In this document: in pieces, positions 1 to 5,743 of the stretch
How the letters are laid out: each line of letters begins with the position of its first letter
How positions within the stretch are numbered: the first letter of the stretch is position 1
DNA from: Carnobacterium_A sp036639135
GTDB lineage: Bacteria; Bacillota; Bacilli; Lactobacillales; Carnobacteriaceae
Direction of reading: 5' to 3'
Length of the DNA: 6,429 nucleotides
Assembly: GCA_036639135.1 (NCBI GenBank)
Contig: JAVWJE010000094.1
Location: 1-6,429 of the forward strand
Program-made: the position numbers and the translations under genes
Notes under the pieces: model-generated
The model's database searches: none
What the model was told of the DNA's origin: nothing
What the model saw: the letters and a program-made list of their open reading frames with translations, nothing else

Positions 1-1233
1 TGGGTCTTGCCATGCGCCATCAATTAACGCTTCTAAATAGCTTCGCATACTAGTTAATGGTGTGCGTAGTTCGTGTGAAACATTTGAAACAAAATCTCTG
101 CGTTCTCGCTCATTTTTTTCTTGTTCTGTAACATCATGCAAGACACAAACAATTCCACTAATAAAGCCCGTTTCCCTTTGTATCAAAGAAAAACCACCTT
201 GCAGAATTAGCGGGTTTTCAGGAGTTGAGAAATCAAACGATAATTCTTGATCGTTTTTTAACAGATTACGTAAAGTAAACTCATCTTCTTTTCTCAAAAT
301 CTTCAAAATAGACTGACCCACAGCTTCTTCTTGCGATGTGTTTAACATTTCGAGCGCCATTTCGTTAATAATAATGATTTTTCCTCTTCGATCTGTTGCA
401 ATTACGCCATCTGTCATATGTGTCAAAACACTATTTAACCTTCTTCGCTCAGCTTCTGTAGATTCTTGTGCATCTTCAACTTTAATAGAAAGATCATTAA
501 TCGCTAATGAAAGCTGACCTAATTCATCTTCTCCATAAATTTTTACTTGACCTGAATAATTTCCGCCTGTCATTTGAACAGTCTGATTGGTCATTTCTGT
601 AATAGGTTTAGTAATGGCTCTTGAAATAAACAACGCTAATAGTACAGTTAAACCCATCGAAATTAAGGAAGCATTTAAAAAAATTAAGGTAATTTCTTCA
701 ATTTGTTGATAAACAGTCTCAATATTTGTTTTCAGAGAAATAACACCTAATACCTTATTCGATCCATCATCAGCGATAATTGGAGAAACCAACTTCCAGA
801 TTCGGTCGTTGGTTACTTGATCTTTATATTGATTTGTTATTTTACTGCTCAATAATAAGGCTTGCTGAACATCACGGTCATTAGAATTTTTTCCAACAAT
901 CGATTGATTTGTACTATCACTTGTTCCAATAATATGATTTTTAGGATTAATAACTTGCGCTTCTAAAACACCATTTCCGGAAAAATCTGTCAATAATCTA
1001 CTGATTTCTTCATCCATGTTGAGATTTTCATCGTCTTTTAAAAGAGGTTGAAGAGCATTATCTAAAAACCCTACTTGAAGCCGTCGTTCTTCTTGAAAAT
1101 TGTCGGTTAACTTTGTTTCTAGTTGTTTAACAAAATAAGCACCAATTAATTCCAATGCAACCAACAATAAAACAATAAAAACAAATACGATTTTAAAGTC
1201 AATCGATTGGAAAAATCCGATTTTCTTTTTCAT
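1..1233 (-). CDS. walK: WalK (YycG) sensor histidine kinase, 3' end cut by window edge
   Basis: This is the membrane kinase of the essential WalRK system, which adjusts peptidoglycan hydrolase expression to cell-wall state. I translated 411 residues with no stop to the window edge. They show a transmembrane segment at about 14-35, an extracellular loop to about 178, a second transmembrane segment at about 181-204, HAMP at about 205-257, a PAS domain at about 262-370, and the start of the HisKA domain. The H-box SNVSHELRTPLTS carries the phosphorylated histidine at residue 387. The ATP-binding domain, roughly the last 200 residues in family members, lies outside the window. The two-transmembrane layout matches Bacillus, Staphylococcus and Enterococcus WalK, not the streptococcal form. 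The ATG lies 6 bp past the walR stop, and its AGGAG sits inside the last walR codons, so the two genes are translationally close and share a transcript. PAS residues H272, D275 and H366 fit a metal site. Confidence 0.97.
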   Translation of the reverse strand, partial: MKKKIGFFQSIDFKIVFVFIVLLLVALELIGAYFVKQLETKLTDNFQEERRLQVGFLDNALQPLLKDDENLNMDEEISRLLTDFSGNGVLEAQVINPKNHIIGTSDSTNQSIVGKNSNDRDVQQALLLSSKITNQYKDQVTNDRIWKLVSPIIADDGSNKVLGVISLKTNIETVYQQIEEITLIFLNASLISMGLTVLLALFISRAITKPITEMTNQTVQMTGGNYSGQVKIYGEDELGQLSLAINDLSIKVEDAQESTEAERRRLNSVLTHMTDGVIATDRRGKIIIINEMALEMLNTSQEEAVGQSILKILRKEDEFTLRNLLKNDQELSFDFSTPENPLILQGGFSLIQRETGFISGIVCVLHDVTEQEKNERERRDFVSNVSHELRTPLTSMRSYLEALIDGAWQDP

Positions 1234-1239
1234 GAGACT

Positions 1240-1947
1240 CTACTCCTGTTCGGGATTTCTTAAATAATACCCAACCCCGCGCCTAGTGACTAGCCAAGTT
1301 GGATGACTTGGACTGTCTTCAATTTTCTCTCTCAGCCTTCTCACTGTTACATCTACAGTTCGAACATCACCAAAATAGTCGTATCCCCAAACTGTTTGCA
1401 ATAGATGTTCTCTAGTCATCACTTGACCTAAGTGTCTAGCTAGATAATGTAGCAATTCAAACTCTCGATGAGTCAGTTCAATTGTTTCTCCTCTTTTTGA
1501 AACAATATAAGCATCTGGATGTACTGTCAGAGCCCCAACTTCAATATCATTGGTTTCTTCTTCTTCAACAACTGCAGATTTTGCATTGCTATGTCGTCTT
1601 AAATTTGCTTTCACCCGTGCAACTAGCTCACGATTTGAAAATGGTTTTGTAACATAATCATCTGCACCGAGTTCTAATCCAAGAACTTTATCAATTTCTG
1701 AATCTTTTGCTGTTACCATGATGATCGGCATATCATGAGTTTTTCTTATCTCACGACAAACTTCTAGGCCGTCAATTTTAGGTAACATTAAATCTAAGAT
1801 AATTAAGTCTGGTTCAACTTCTTTTACTTGTTCTAAGGCTTCTTCTCCATCATAAGCTGTAAAAACTTCATAGCCTTCTTTTACTAAATTAAATTTTACA
1901 ATATCTGAAATTGGTTTTTCATCATCAACTACTAAAATTTTCTTCAT
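1240..1947 (-). CDS. walR: WalR (YycF) OmpR-family response regulator
   Basis: This is the DNA-binding partner of WalK; phosphorylated WalR controls autolysin and cell-wall genes. The 235-residue protein is of usual family length. The receiver domain (about 1-120) shows the acidic pair D8/D9, phospho-acceptor D52 in LIILDLMLP, switch T79 and K101 in the VTKPF motif. The C-terminal winged helix (about 130-232) carries the typical run VDVTVRRLREKIE and ends in RRGVGYYLRNP. T100, just before the conserved lysine, corresponds to the threonine reported as a Ser/Thr-kinase target in staphylococcal WalR (from memory). The start is supported by AGGAGG upstream of the ATG. It is the first gene of the unit, with its own promoter at 2008-2036, and walK follows after 6 bp. 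Identity is secure because WalR is highly conserved and is followed directly by walK. Confidence 0.98.
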   Translation of the reverse strand: MKKILVVDDEKPISDIVKFNLVKEGYEVFTAYDGEEALEQVKEVEPDLIILDLMLPKIDGLEVCREIRKTHDMPIIMVTAKDSEIDKVLGLELGADDYVTKPFSNRELVARVKANLRRHSNAKSAVVEEEETNDIEVGALTVHPDAYIVSKRGETIELTHREFELLHYLARHLGQVMTREHLLQTVWGYDYFGDVRTVDVTVRRLREKIEDSPSHPTWLVTRRGVGYYLRNPEQE

Positions 1948-2007
1948 TCTAATAACCCTCCTTGGAGTTTTAATCTTTCAGATAAGAAGATAAGCTAACA
2001 TTACACT

Positions 2008-2036
2008 ATTATACCTAACACATTAGGTAAGTGCAA
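2008..2036 (-). promoter_or_regulatory. sigma-A promoter of walRK
   Basis: On the minus strand a TTGCAC -35 box (2036-2031) and a perfect TATAAT -10 box (2013-2008) are 17 bp apart. This puts the transcript start near 2001 and leaves a leader of roughly 55 nt before walR. The spacer is almost filled by an inverted repeat, reported separately. Confidence 0.8.
2012..2029. repeat. inverted repeat between -35 and -10 of the walR promoter
   Basis: Perfect 7-bp arms TACCTAA and TTAGGTA flank a 4-nt centre (CACA on the plus strand). The repeat fits between the promoter hexamers and overlaps the -10 by two bases, the usual place for a repressor operator. It does not match the WalR direct-repeat consensus as I recall it. 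The binding protein is unknown. Confidence 0.55.
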
Positions 2037-2056
2037 AACAAAGCAGTATCCGCTTT
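2037..2056 (-). terminator. possible intrinsic terminator of crr
   Basis: Read on the minus strand, AAAGCGG and CTGCTTT form a 7-bp stem (one G-U pair) with a 3-nt loop, followed by GTTT. It lies about 50 bp after the crr stop and directly before the walR -35 box. The U-tract is short and the stem weak, so some read-through into walR is plausible. A U-rich stretch nearer the stop has only a 4-bp stem and was not preferred. Confidence 0.4.
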
Positions 2057-2103
2057 CTTTCTCAAATATAAAAAAAAGTAAGCTCTAAAAAAACAGCTGA
2101 ATT

Positions 2104-2628
2104 TTATTTTTTAGTTTTTTTCAAAACGGTTAACGCAATTGTTTCACCCGCTATTGCATGTGTCTCTTTATTTAACTCATAATGATACAAATCGCTGCAG
2201 CCGTTGATAATCACTACCGATATCGTTAATTCTTTTTTTTGTTCCATTAGGTAACCAAAGTCTACAATGGCTAAAGGTTCGCCATGTTTAACCAACATGC
2301 CTTCTTTTAAAGAACTTGTAAATCCTTCACCTCTCAAAGTCACAGTATCTAAACCAATGTGAGTGAATACTTCAATACCCTTATCCGTAACTATACCATA
2401 CGCGTGCAAATTTTCTGAAACTTGAAATAATCTTCCACTTACAGGCGCAAGTACAGTATTTGACGTTGGTTCTATTGCAAAACCATCGCCCATCATTTTT
2501 TCTGAAAAAACGGGATCTTTAACGTCTTCAATTGAAATAATTTCACCATCTGTTACAGCATATAATTCCGTTTTTATCATTCCTTCTGTATTCTTTCCTT
2601 GTTCTGATTTTCTTGATAATATACTCAC
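2104..2628 (-). CDS. crr: glucose-type PTS EIIA protein, free-standing (Crr/YpqE-like)
   Basis: This is a cytoplasmic phosphocarrier of the phosphotransferase system. It accepts phosphate from HPr and passes it to the EIIB domain of glucose-family permeases. It is a single EIIA domain with no membrane segment or fused EIIB/EIIC. The motifs MGDGFAIEP, APVSGRLF, HAYGIVTDKG and VFTHIGLDTV are diagnostic. Counted from the GTG at 2628 the protein has 174 residues, with histidines H75 and H90 15 residues apart as in E. coli Crr; H90 is the phosphorylated one by homology. An ATG at 2655 would add 9 residues but has no good ribosome binding site, and the ATG at 2637 touches its G-run. The GTG has GGGGG 9 nt upstream. 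No PTS permease is nearby, so its partner is encoded elsewhere. The symbol crr is by family and the exact sugar is unknown. Confidence 0.9.
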   Translation of the reverse strand: MSILSRKSEQGKNTEGMIKTELYAVTDGEIISIEDVKDPVFSEKMMGDGFAIEPTSNTVLAPVSGRLFQVSENLHAYGIVTDKGIEVFTHIGLDTVTLRGEGFTSSLKEGMLVKHGEPLAIVDFGYLMEQKKELTISVVIINGCSDLYHYELNKETHAIAGETIALTVLKKTKK

Positions 2629-2700
2629 TTTAACCATCCCCCAATGACTTAACATCTTTTTATTTCAACTTTTTTTGTAGGTGTTATTCGTGTACCCTTT

Positions 2701-2729
2701 ATTGTAACGGATAAAAACCCATTTGACTA
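2701..2729 (-). promoter_or_regulatory. probable sigma-A promoter of crr
   Basis: On the minus strand TAGTCA (2729-2724, four matches to the -35 consensus) and TACAAT (2706-2701, five matches to the -10) are 17 bp apart. The predicted start near 2694 gives a leader of about 65 nt to the GTG. A second, weaker pairing uses TTGAAC (2736-2731) with TTTTAT 16 bp on. Confidence 0.5.
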
Positions 2730-2740
2730 TATGTTCAAAT
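2721..2740. repeat. operator-like palindrome over the crr -35 region
   Basis: ATTTGA and TCAAAT form perfect 6-bp arms around an 8-nt centre, and 16 of the 20 positions are symmetric. It covers both candidate -35 boxes of crr. It lacks the central CG and so does not look like a CcpA cre site. It could bind a local regulator, but a chance palindrome in AT-rich DNA is not excluded. Confidence 0.45.
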
Positions 2741-2786
2741 AAATCCATTCGTTTTAACGCCTAACTCTATTCAGAAAAAAGATAGA

Positions 2787-2815
2787 TTGAGATTTCGTAT
2801 CCGATTACATATTAT
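2787..2815 (+). promoter_or_regulatory. sigma-A promoter of the ytxG-ytxH pair
   Basis: TTGAGA (2787-2792) and TATTAT (2810-2815), each five of six to consensus, are 17 bp apart. Transcription would start near 2822, about 70 nt before the ATG. I see no sigma-B-type sequence here, although the Bacillus homologues are general-stress genes. Confidence 0.7.
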
Positions 2816-2890
2816 TTGGATATTCATTCATTTAATGGTAATCTAAAGACATAAATTATATTTAAGAACAGAAAGGAGTGCGAAAAATAG

Positions 2891-3313
2891 ATGACTGGTG
2901 GAATTATAGCCCTAATCATTGCTGTTTTAGCTTTAATCGTTTTAATCGTATTCGGTGTGGTCACTTTAAAAAAAGTTTCTCATTTGATGAAAGAAATTGA
3001 TAAAACAACTAGTATTGCTCAAGATAAAATAAATTTTTTCACTAAAGATACAGATTCTATTAAATCTAAGATTGATCAGATCACACAAAGAGTCAATGGT
3101 ATGTCTGCAGAATTGAATAAAAAAATGAAAAAAATAGATTATTTTTCTGAAACGACAGCAGATTTTCAAAATGCTTTAGATGAATTAAAAAAATCTATTG
3201 AAAGTTTCTTTTCAGGGTTTTTTAATTTTTCAACTAAGCAATCCAAGCAGCGCACATTTTCTATTTTTAAAAGAACAGCTAAAAAATTTTTTAAAAAACA
3301 AAAAATGGCTTAA
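2891..3313 (+). CDS. ytxG: DUF948 membrane protein, YtxG-like
   Basis: This 140-residue protein has one N-terminal transmembrane helix (about 3-25), immediately followed by KK, which suggests the rest faces the cytoplasm. Residues about 30-108 are polar, heptad-like and rich in I, K, D and Q, as expected for the coiled-coil region of DUF948. The tail (about 117-140) is strongly basic with FFKK-type patterns and could lie along membrane or nucleic acid. In Bacillus, ytxG sits directly before ytxH and belongs to the general stress response; the same order holds here. The molecular function is not known. The start is fixed by an in-frame TAG just before the ATG. AAAGGAG lies 12 nt upstream, a rather long spacing. 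ytxH follows 43 bp later with no terminator between, so they are probably co-transcribed. The symbol is by family and gene order. Confidence 0.85.
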   Translation: MTGGIIALIIAVLALIVLIVFGVVTLKKVSHLMKEIDKTTSIAQDKINFFTKDTDSIKSKIDQITQRVNGMSAELNKKMKKIDYFSETTADFQNALDELKKSIESFFSGFFNFSTKQSKQRTFSIFKRTAKKFFKKQKMA

Positions 3314-3356
3314 ATCTGTTTCCATTCAAATCTAATAATTAAAGGGGATTATAACT

Positions 3357-3743
3357 ATGTCAAAAAACAATTTTATGGGTACCTTATTTGTCGGAGCTGC
3401 AGCAGCTATAACGGCTTTATTATTCGCTCCAAAATCAGGTAAAGAATTACGTAGCGATTTAAAAGAAGAAGCATTATCTATGAAGAACCAAGCAATGGAT
3501 AAAGTTAATGAACTAGCAGACGAAGTAAAAGTAGCTTATCAAGAAGTTGAAGAAGAAATTTATTATGATAATGATGATTTAGCTGATACCATCGAAAATA
3601 TCGAAAACGATTTAAATGCAACGGCGACTTTTTCAGATAAATCCAATATTGAAATAGACCCAATGAGTCCAGTGGACCCTCCAGTAGAAGATTTGGATTT
3701 TCAAAGTGATATAGAAATCAATGATCGTCGTGGACAAATTTAA
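3357..3743 (+). CDS. ytxH: YtxH-like general stress membrane protein
   Basis: This 128-residue protein has the hallmark YtxH N-terminus: a small-residue-rich transmembrane segment (about 7-24, GTLFVGAAAAITALLF) running into APKSGKELRSDL (25-35). The middle part (about 30-68) is helical and charged. The C-terminal half is very acidic and rich in D, E, P and N, and looks disordered. It is slightly shorter than Bacillus YtxH. The family is linked to stress and envelope in Bacillus and lactic acid bacteria, but no biochemical activity is established. AAAGGGGAT upstream of the ATG is a good ribosome binding site. It is the second gene of a pair with the DUF948 gene. The basic tail of that protein and the acidic tail of this one could interact, which is inference only. 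Transcription ends at the hairpin at 3757-3798. Confidence 0.88.
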   Translation: MSKNNFMGTLFVGAAAAITALLFAPKSGKELRSDLKEEALSMKNQAMDKVNELADEVKVAYQEVEEEIYYDNDDLADTIENIENDLNATATFSDKSNIEIDPMSPVDPPVEDLDFQSDIEINDRRGQI

Positions 3744-3756
3744 TTTGGATGAGTTT

Positions 3757-3798
3757 AAAAGGCCTTCTGCTAAAATAAAATTGCAGAAGGCCTTTTTT
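3757..3798. terminator. bidirectional terminator between ytxH and the amylase gene
   Basis: Perfect 14-bp arms (3757-3770 and 3783-3796; core GGCCTTCTGC / GCAGAAGGCC) surround a 12-nt AT loop. A-runs and T-runs flank the GC core, so the hairpin works as an intrinsic terminator for the plus-strand ytxH transcript and for the minus-strand amylase transcript. It begins 13 bp after the ytxH stop and 20 bp beyond the amylase stop. Confidence 0.93.
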
Positions 3799-3817
3799 AA
3801 TTTCTTATCATTTCTTA

Positions 3818-5278
3818 TTAATCGTCTTGTTTTATCCATACAGAGATTGAACCGGCTTCAACTAAAAAGTGCCCCCATCCATTCTCATCAATCGTTACTG
3901 ATTCTTGACTATTTTCCAAGTAATCTGCAAATACTTCCCCTTGATGCATTTCACCCATAAACATATCTTTATAGCCTTCTTTTGCATTAGATAAAACAAC
4001 TGCACATCCATTTGGGTATTCTTCATTACCTAATCGAGTCCAACCAATACAATTTGGATGATCTAAATAATCAACTTCTTCACCATAAGCATAGTTATCT
4101 CGAATATAAAGAAGTGAATCAATTACTTCTCTTTGAGTTTCTACAGGATTTTCTCCTTGTATACCATAGTAATCACCATAAAAAATGCACGGATATCCTT
4201 TTCTTCGTAGTAAGATTGACCCGTAAGCCATTGGTTTAAACCAAGGCTCAACAAAAGATTCCAATGATTGACCAGGTTGAGAGTCATGGTTATCAACAAA
4301 CGTAACCGAATGAGAATCATTTTTTTCCATCAATGTTCCACCAAACAACTGGCGTAAATCATACTCGTCTCCTGTTTTTGATGCATTTTCAAAATTTGTA
4401 TGCAAACTTACATCAACTAAATCGAGTACAAAATCTCCATCTTTTAAATAGCCTTCCATTTCTTCATAAGTATTTCCCCAATATTCCCCAACGATGAAAA
4501 ATTGTTTTCCAAATTTTTTGCGCATCGTTTTTATTAAATCAAAAATGAACTCTTCGTTAATATGCTTAACAGCATCTAATCTGAAGCCATCTATTCCAGT
4601 CTCTTTAACAAACCACTCTGCCCATCTTTTTGTTTCTTCAATGACATCCGGATGGCTATAGTCAATATCAGCATACATCAAATAATCATAATTTCCATTT
4701 TCATTGTTTACTTTATCATCATCTGCCCATCCCTTATCTTTTCCTTCAATACGATAGATGGCTTTTTTACCATTAGTTTGATTGAAATCAATCCCTGTAA
4801 AGTGTTCCCAAGACCATTTAAATTCTGAGTAGTTATCTTGTCTACCAGGATATGTAAATTTAGTCCAACCTTCAATTTCGTAAGCATCACTCACAGGTTT
4901 ATTGCGGTCATTAGGATCTACCTCAACGGCTAAAAATCTTTCTGTTTCATCCGCTCCAGCTTTATGATTTAAAACAACATCTGCATAAACTTGAATGTCG
5001 TATTTGTGTAACTCATCTATCGCTGCCTTTAATTCATTTTTTGTTCCATATTTTGTTCGGATAACCCCTTTTTGTTTAAACTCTCCAAGGTCATAAAGGT
5101 CATAAACACCATATCCAACGTCATTTGTGCCTGTAGCTTTAAAACAAGGCGGAATCCAGACACTCGTTATTCCTATCTCACTCAAATGCTTTGCATCATC
5201 TTTCAGACGTTGCCAATGTTTGCCATCATCTGCTACAAACCACTCAAAGTATTGCATCATAACGCCATTTTTCATCAT
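3818..5278 (-). CDS. amyA: cytoplasmic alpha-amylase, GH13 family
   Basis: This enzyme hydrolyses internal alpha-1,4 links in maltodextrins or glycogen-like glucans. The 486-residue protein has no signal peptide, since it starts MMKNGVMMQYFEWF at the barrel, so it should act in the cytoplasm like E. coli AmyA. GH13 regions are complete: I DVVLNH (100-105), II GFRLDAVKH (231-239) with nucleophile D235, III GEYW with acid/base E265, and IV FVDNHD (327-332) with D332. LMYADIDY (200-207) is the calcium-site segment seen in liquefying amylases of Bacillus, and the length agrees with that subfamily (GH13_5). Two ATGs stand in tandem: GAGGAG lies 5 nt before the first (5278) and 8 nt before the second (5275), so either may start. 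It is a single-gene unit with its own promoter and terminator. No maltose transporter or other glycogen gene is adjacent. The symbol is by similarity of type. Confidence 0.94.
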   Translation of the reverse strand: MMKNGVMMQYFEWFVADDGKHWQRLKDDAKHLSEIGITSVWIPPCFKATGTNDVGYGVYDLYDLGEFKQKGVIRTKYGTKNELKAAIDELHKYDIQVYADVVLNHKAGADETERFLAVEVDPNDRNKPVSDAYEIEGWTKFTYPGRQDNYSEFKWSWEHFTGIDFNQTNGKKAIYRIEGKDKGWADDDKVNNENGNYDYLMYADIDYSHPDVIEETKRWAEWFVKETGIDGFRLDAVKHINEEFIFDLIKTMRKKFGKQFFIVGEYWGNTYEEMEGYLKDGDFVLDLVDVSLHTNFENASKTGDEYDLRQLFGGTLMEKNDSHSVTFVDNHDSQPGQSLESFVEPWFKPMAYGSILLRRKGYPCIFYGDYYGIQGENPVETQREVIDSLLYIRDNYAYGEEVDYLDHPNCIGWTRLGNEEYPNGCAVVLSNAKEGYKDMFMGEMHQGEVFADYLENSQESVTIDENGWGHFLVEAGSISVWIKQDD

Positions 5279-5316
5279 TTCATCTCCTCACTTACTTACT
5301 ATTTTGTCTTAGCTAA

Positions 5317-5345
5317 ATAATAAAGCTTAAAGGCAATTTTGGCAA
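5317..5345 (-). promoter_or_regulatory. sigma-A promoter of the amylase gene
   Basis: On the minus strand TTGCCA (5345-5340) and TATTAT (5322-5317) are separated by 17 bp. The transcript should start near 5310, about 32 nt before the ATG. I found no CcpA cre-like sequence, but the -35 sits inside a symmetric repeat (5325-5354). Confidence 0.72.
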
Positions 5346-5354
5346 TTTTTAAGC
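5325..5354. repeat. inverted repeat with internal tandem repeat at the amylase promoter
   Basis: GCTTAAA (5325-5331) and TTTAAGC (5348-5354) are perfect 7-bp arms 16 bp apart. Between and into them runs a tandem duplication of GGCAATTTT (5332-5340 and 5341-5349). The whole block spans the -35 box and the spacer. It looks like an operator, possibly for a maltose-type regulator, but it does not match a consensus I can name. Confidence 0.5.
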
Positions 5355-5398
5355 AATATAAAGTAAGTCGTATTATTAGACGCTCCAAATAAAATGTT

Positions 5399-5416
5399 TT
5401 ATAGTTAAGCTATAAT
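5399..5416 (+). promoter_or_regulatory. possible promoter of the DUF378 gene with palindrome over the -10
   Basis: A perfect TATAAT stands at 5411-5416, but there is no recognisable -35 at 16-18 bp and no extended -10 TG. The -10 lies inside an inverted repeat with 6-bp arms TTATAG / CTATAA and a TTAAG centre (5399-5415). The predicted start near 5423 falls within the Shine-Dalgarno sequence, giving a leader of only about 12 nt. Confidence 0.4.
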
Positions 5417-5434
5417 AGGAAGGAGGAGTAAAAA

Positions 5435-5650
5435 ATGAAAACATTAGACAGTGTTGCTTTAGGTCTCTTAATCGTTGGTGGTTTAAACTGGTTACTAGTT
5501 GGTCTTTTCGAATTCGATCTTGTTGCAACTATTTTTGGTGGTCAAACTGCTATTCTCTCTAAAATAATTTACGTTATTGTCGGACTTTGTGCTCTTTATT
5601 CTCTAAAATTCTTCCCATTAATTTCAAATTCCGGACGAAGAGATGTATAA
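5435..5650 (+). CDS. DUF378 small membrane protein (YuzA-type)
   Basis: This 71-residue protein has two transmembrane helices (about 6-25 and 42-60) joined by a short loop. The signature of the DUF378 family is clear: ALGLLIVGGLNWLLVG in the first helix, FDLVATIFGG in the loop, and IIYVIVGLCALY in the second. The C-terminus is short and basic (GRRDV). The family is widespread in Firmicutes and has no known activity. The ATG follows a strong AAGGAGGAG. The gene is divergent from the amylase gene and convergent with the YflT-family gene, so it forms a unit of its own, ending at the hairpin at 5692-5738. The neighbourhood gives no firm hint to function beyond an envelope setting. Confidence 0.87.
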   Translation: MKTLDSVALGLLIVGGLNWLLVGLFEFDLVATIFGGQTAILSKIIYVIVGLCALYSLKFFPLISNSGRRDV

Positions 5651-5691
5651 AGTTGTTTAAGTTACTGTTCATATTAGTTTATTTTCAAATA

Positions 5692-5738
5692 AAAAATAAG
5701 AATCTAAGACACGTAATATGTCCTAGATTCTTATTTTT
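5692..5738. terminator. bidirectional terminator between DUF378 and the YflT-family gene
   Basis: A 15-bp perfect outer stem (5692-5706 with 5724-5738), one mismatch (A5707/C5723), a 4-bp inner stem GACA/TGTC and a 7-nt loop form a strong hairpin with A-run and T-run flanks. It serves the plus-strand DUF378 gene, 42 bp upstream, and the minus-strand stress gene, whose stop is 5 bp away. Confidence 0.92.
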
Positions 5739-5743
5739 GTTTA

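Noticed and set aside
62..250. Plus-strand open frame of 62 codons
   Set aside because: It lies antisense inside walK, whose frame is intact and shows clear domains. It has no ribosome binding site and no family features.
1994..2028. Possible WalR binding boxes (TGTTAG and TGTAAT) near the walR promoter
   Set aside because: The half-sites are 9 nt apart instead of the 5 nt of the consensus as I know it, and one base deviates, so autoregulation is not supported.
2629..2890. Riboswitch or T-box leader in the crr/ytxG divergent region
   Set aside because: No ordered stem set, T-box motif or leader terminator was found. The promoters explain the space and the leaders are short.
2966..3169. Minus-strand open frame of 67 codons opposite the DUF948 gene
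   Set aside because: Its composition (Phe, Ile, Cys rich) is what the complement of a Lys-rich gene gives, and no start signal is present.
3633..3960. Open frames crossing the ytxH-amylase terminator on both strands
   Set aside because: They run through a strong intrinsic terminator and the ends of two well-supported genes.
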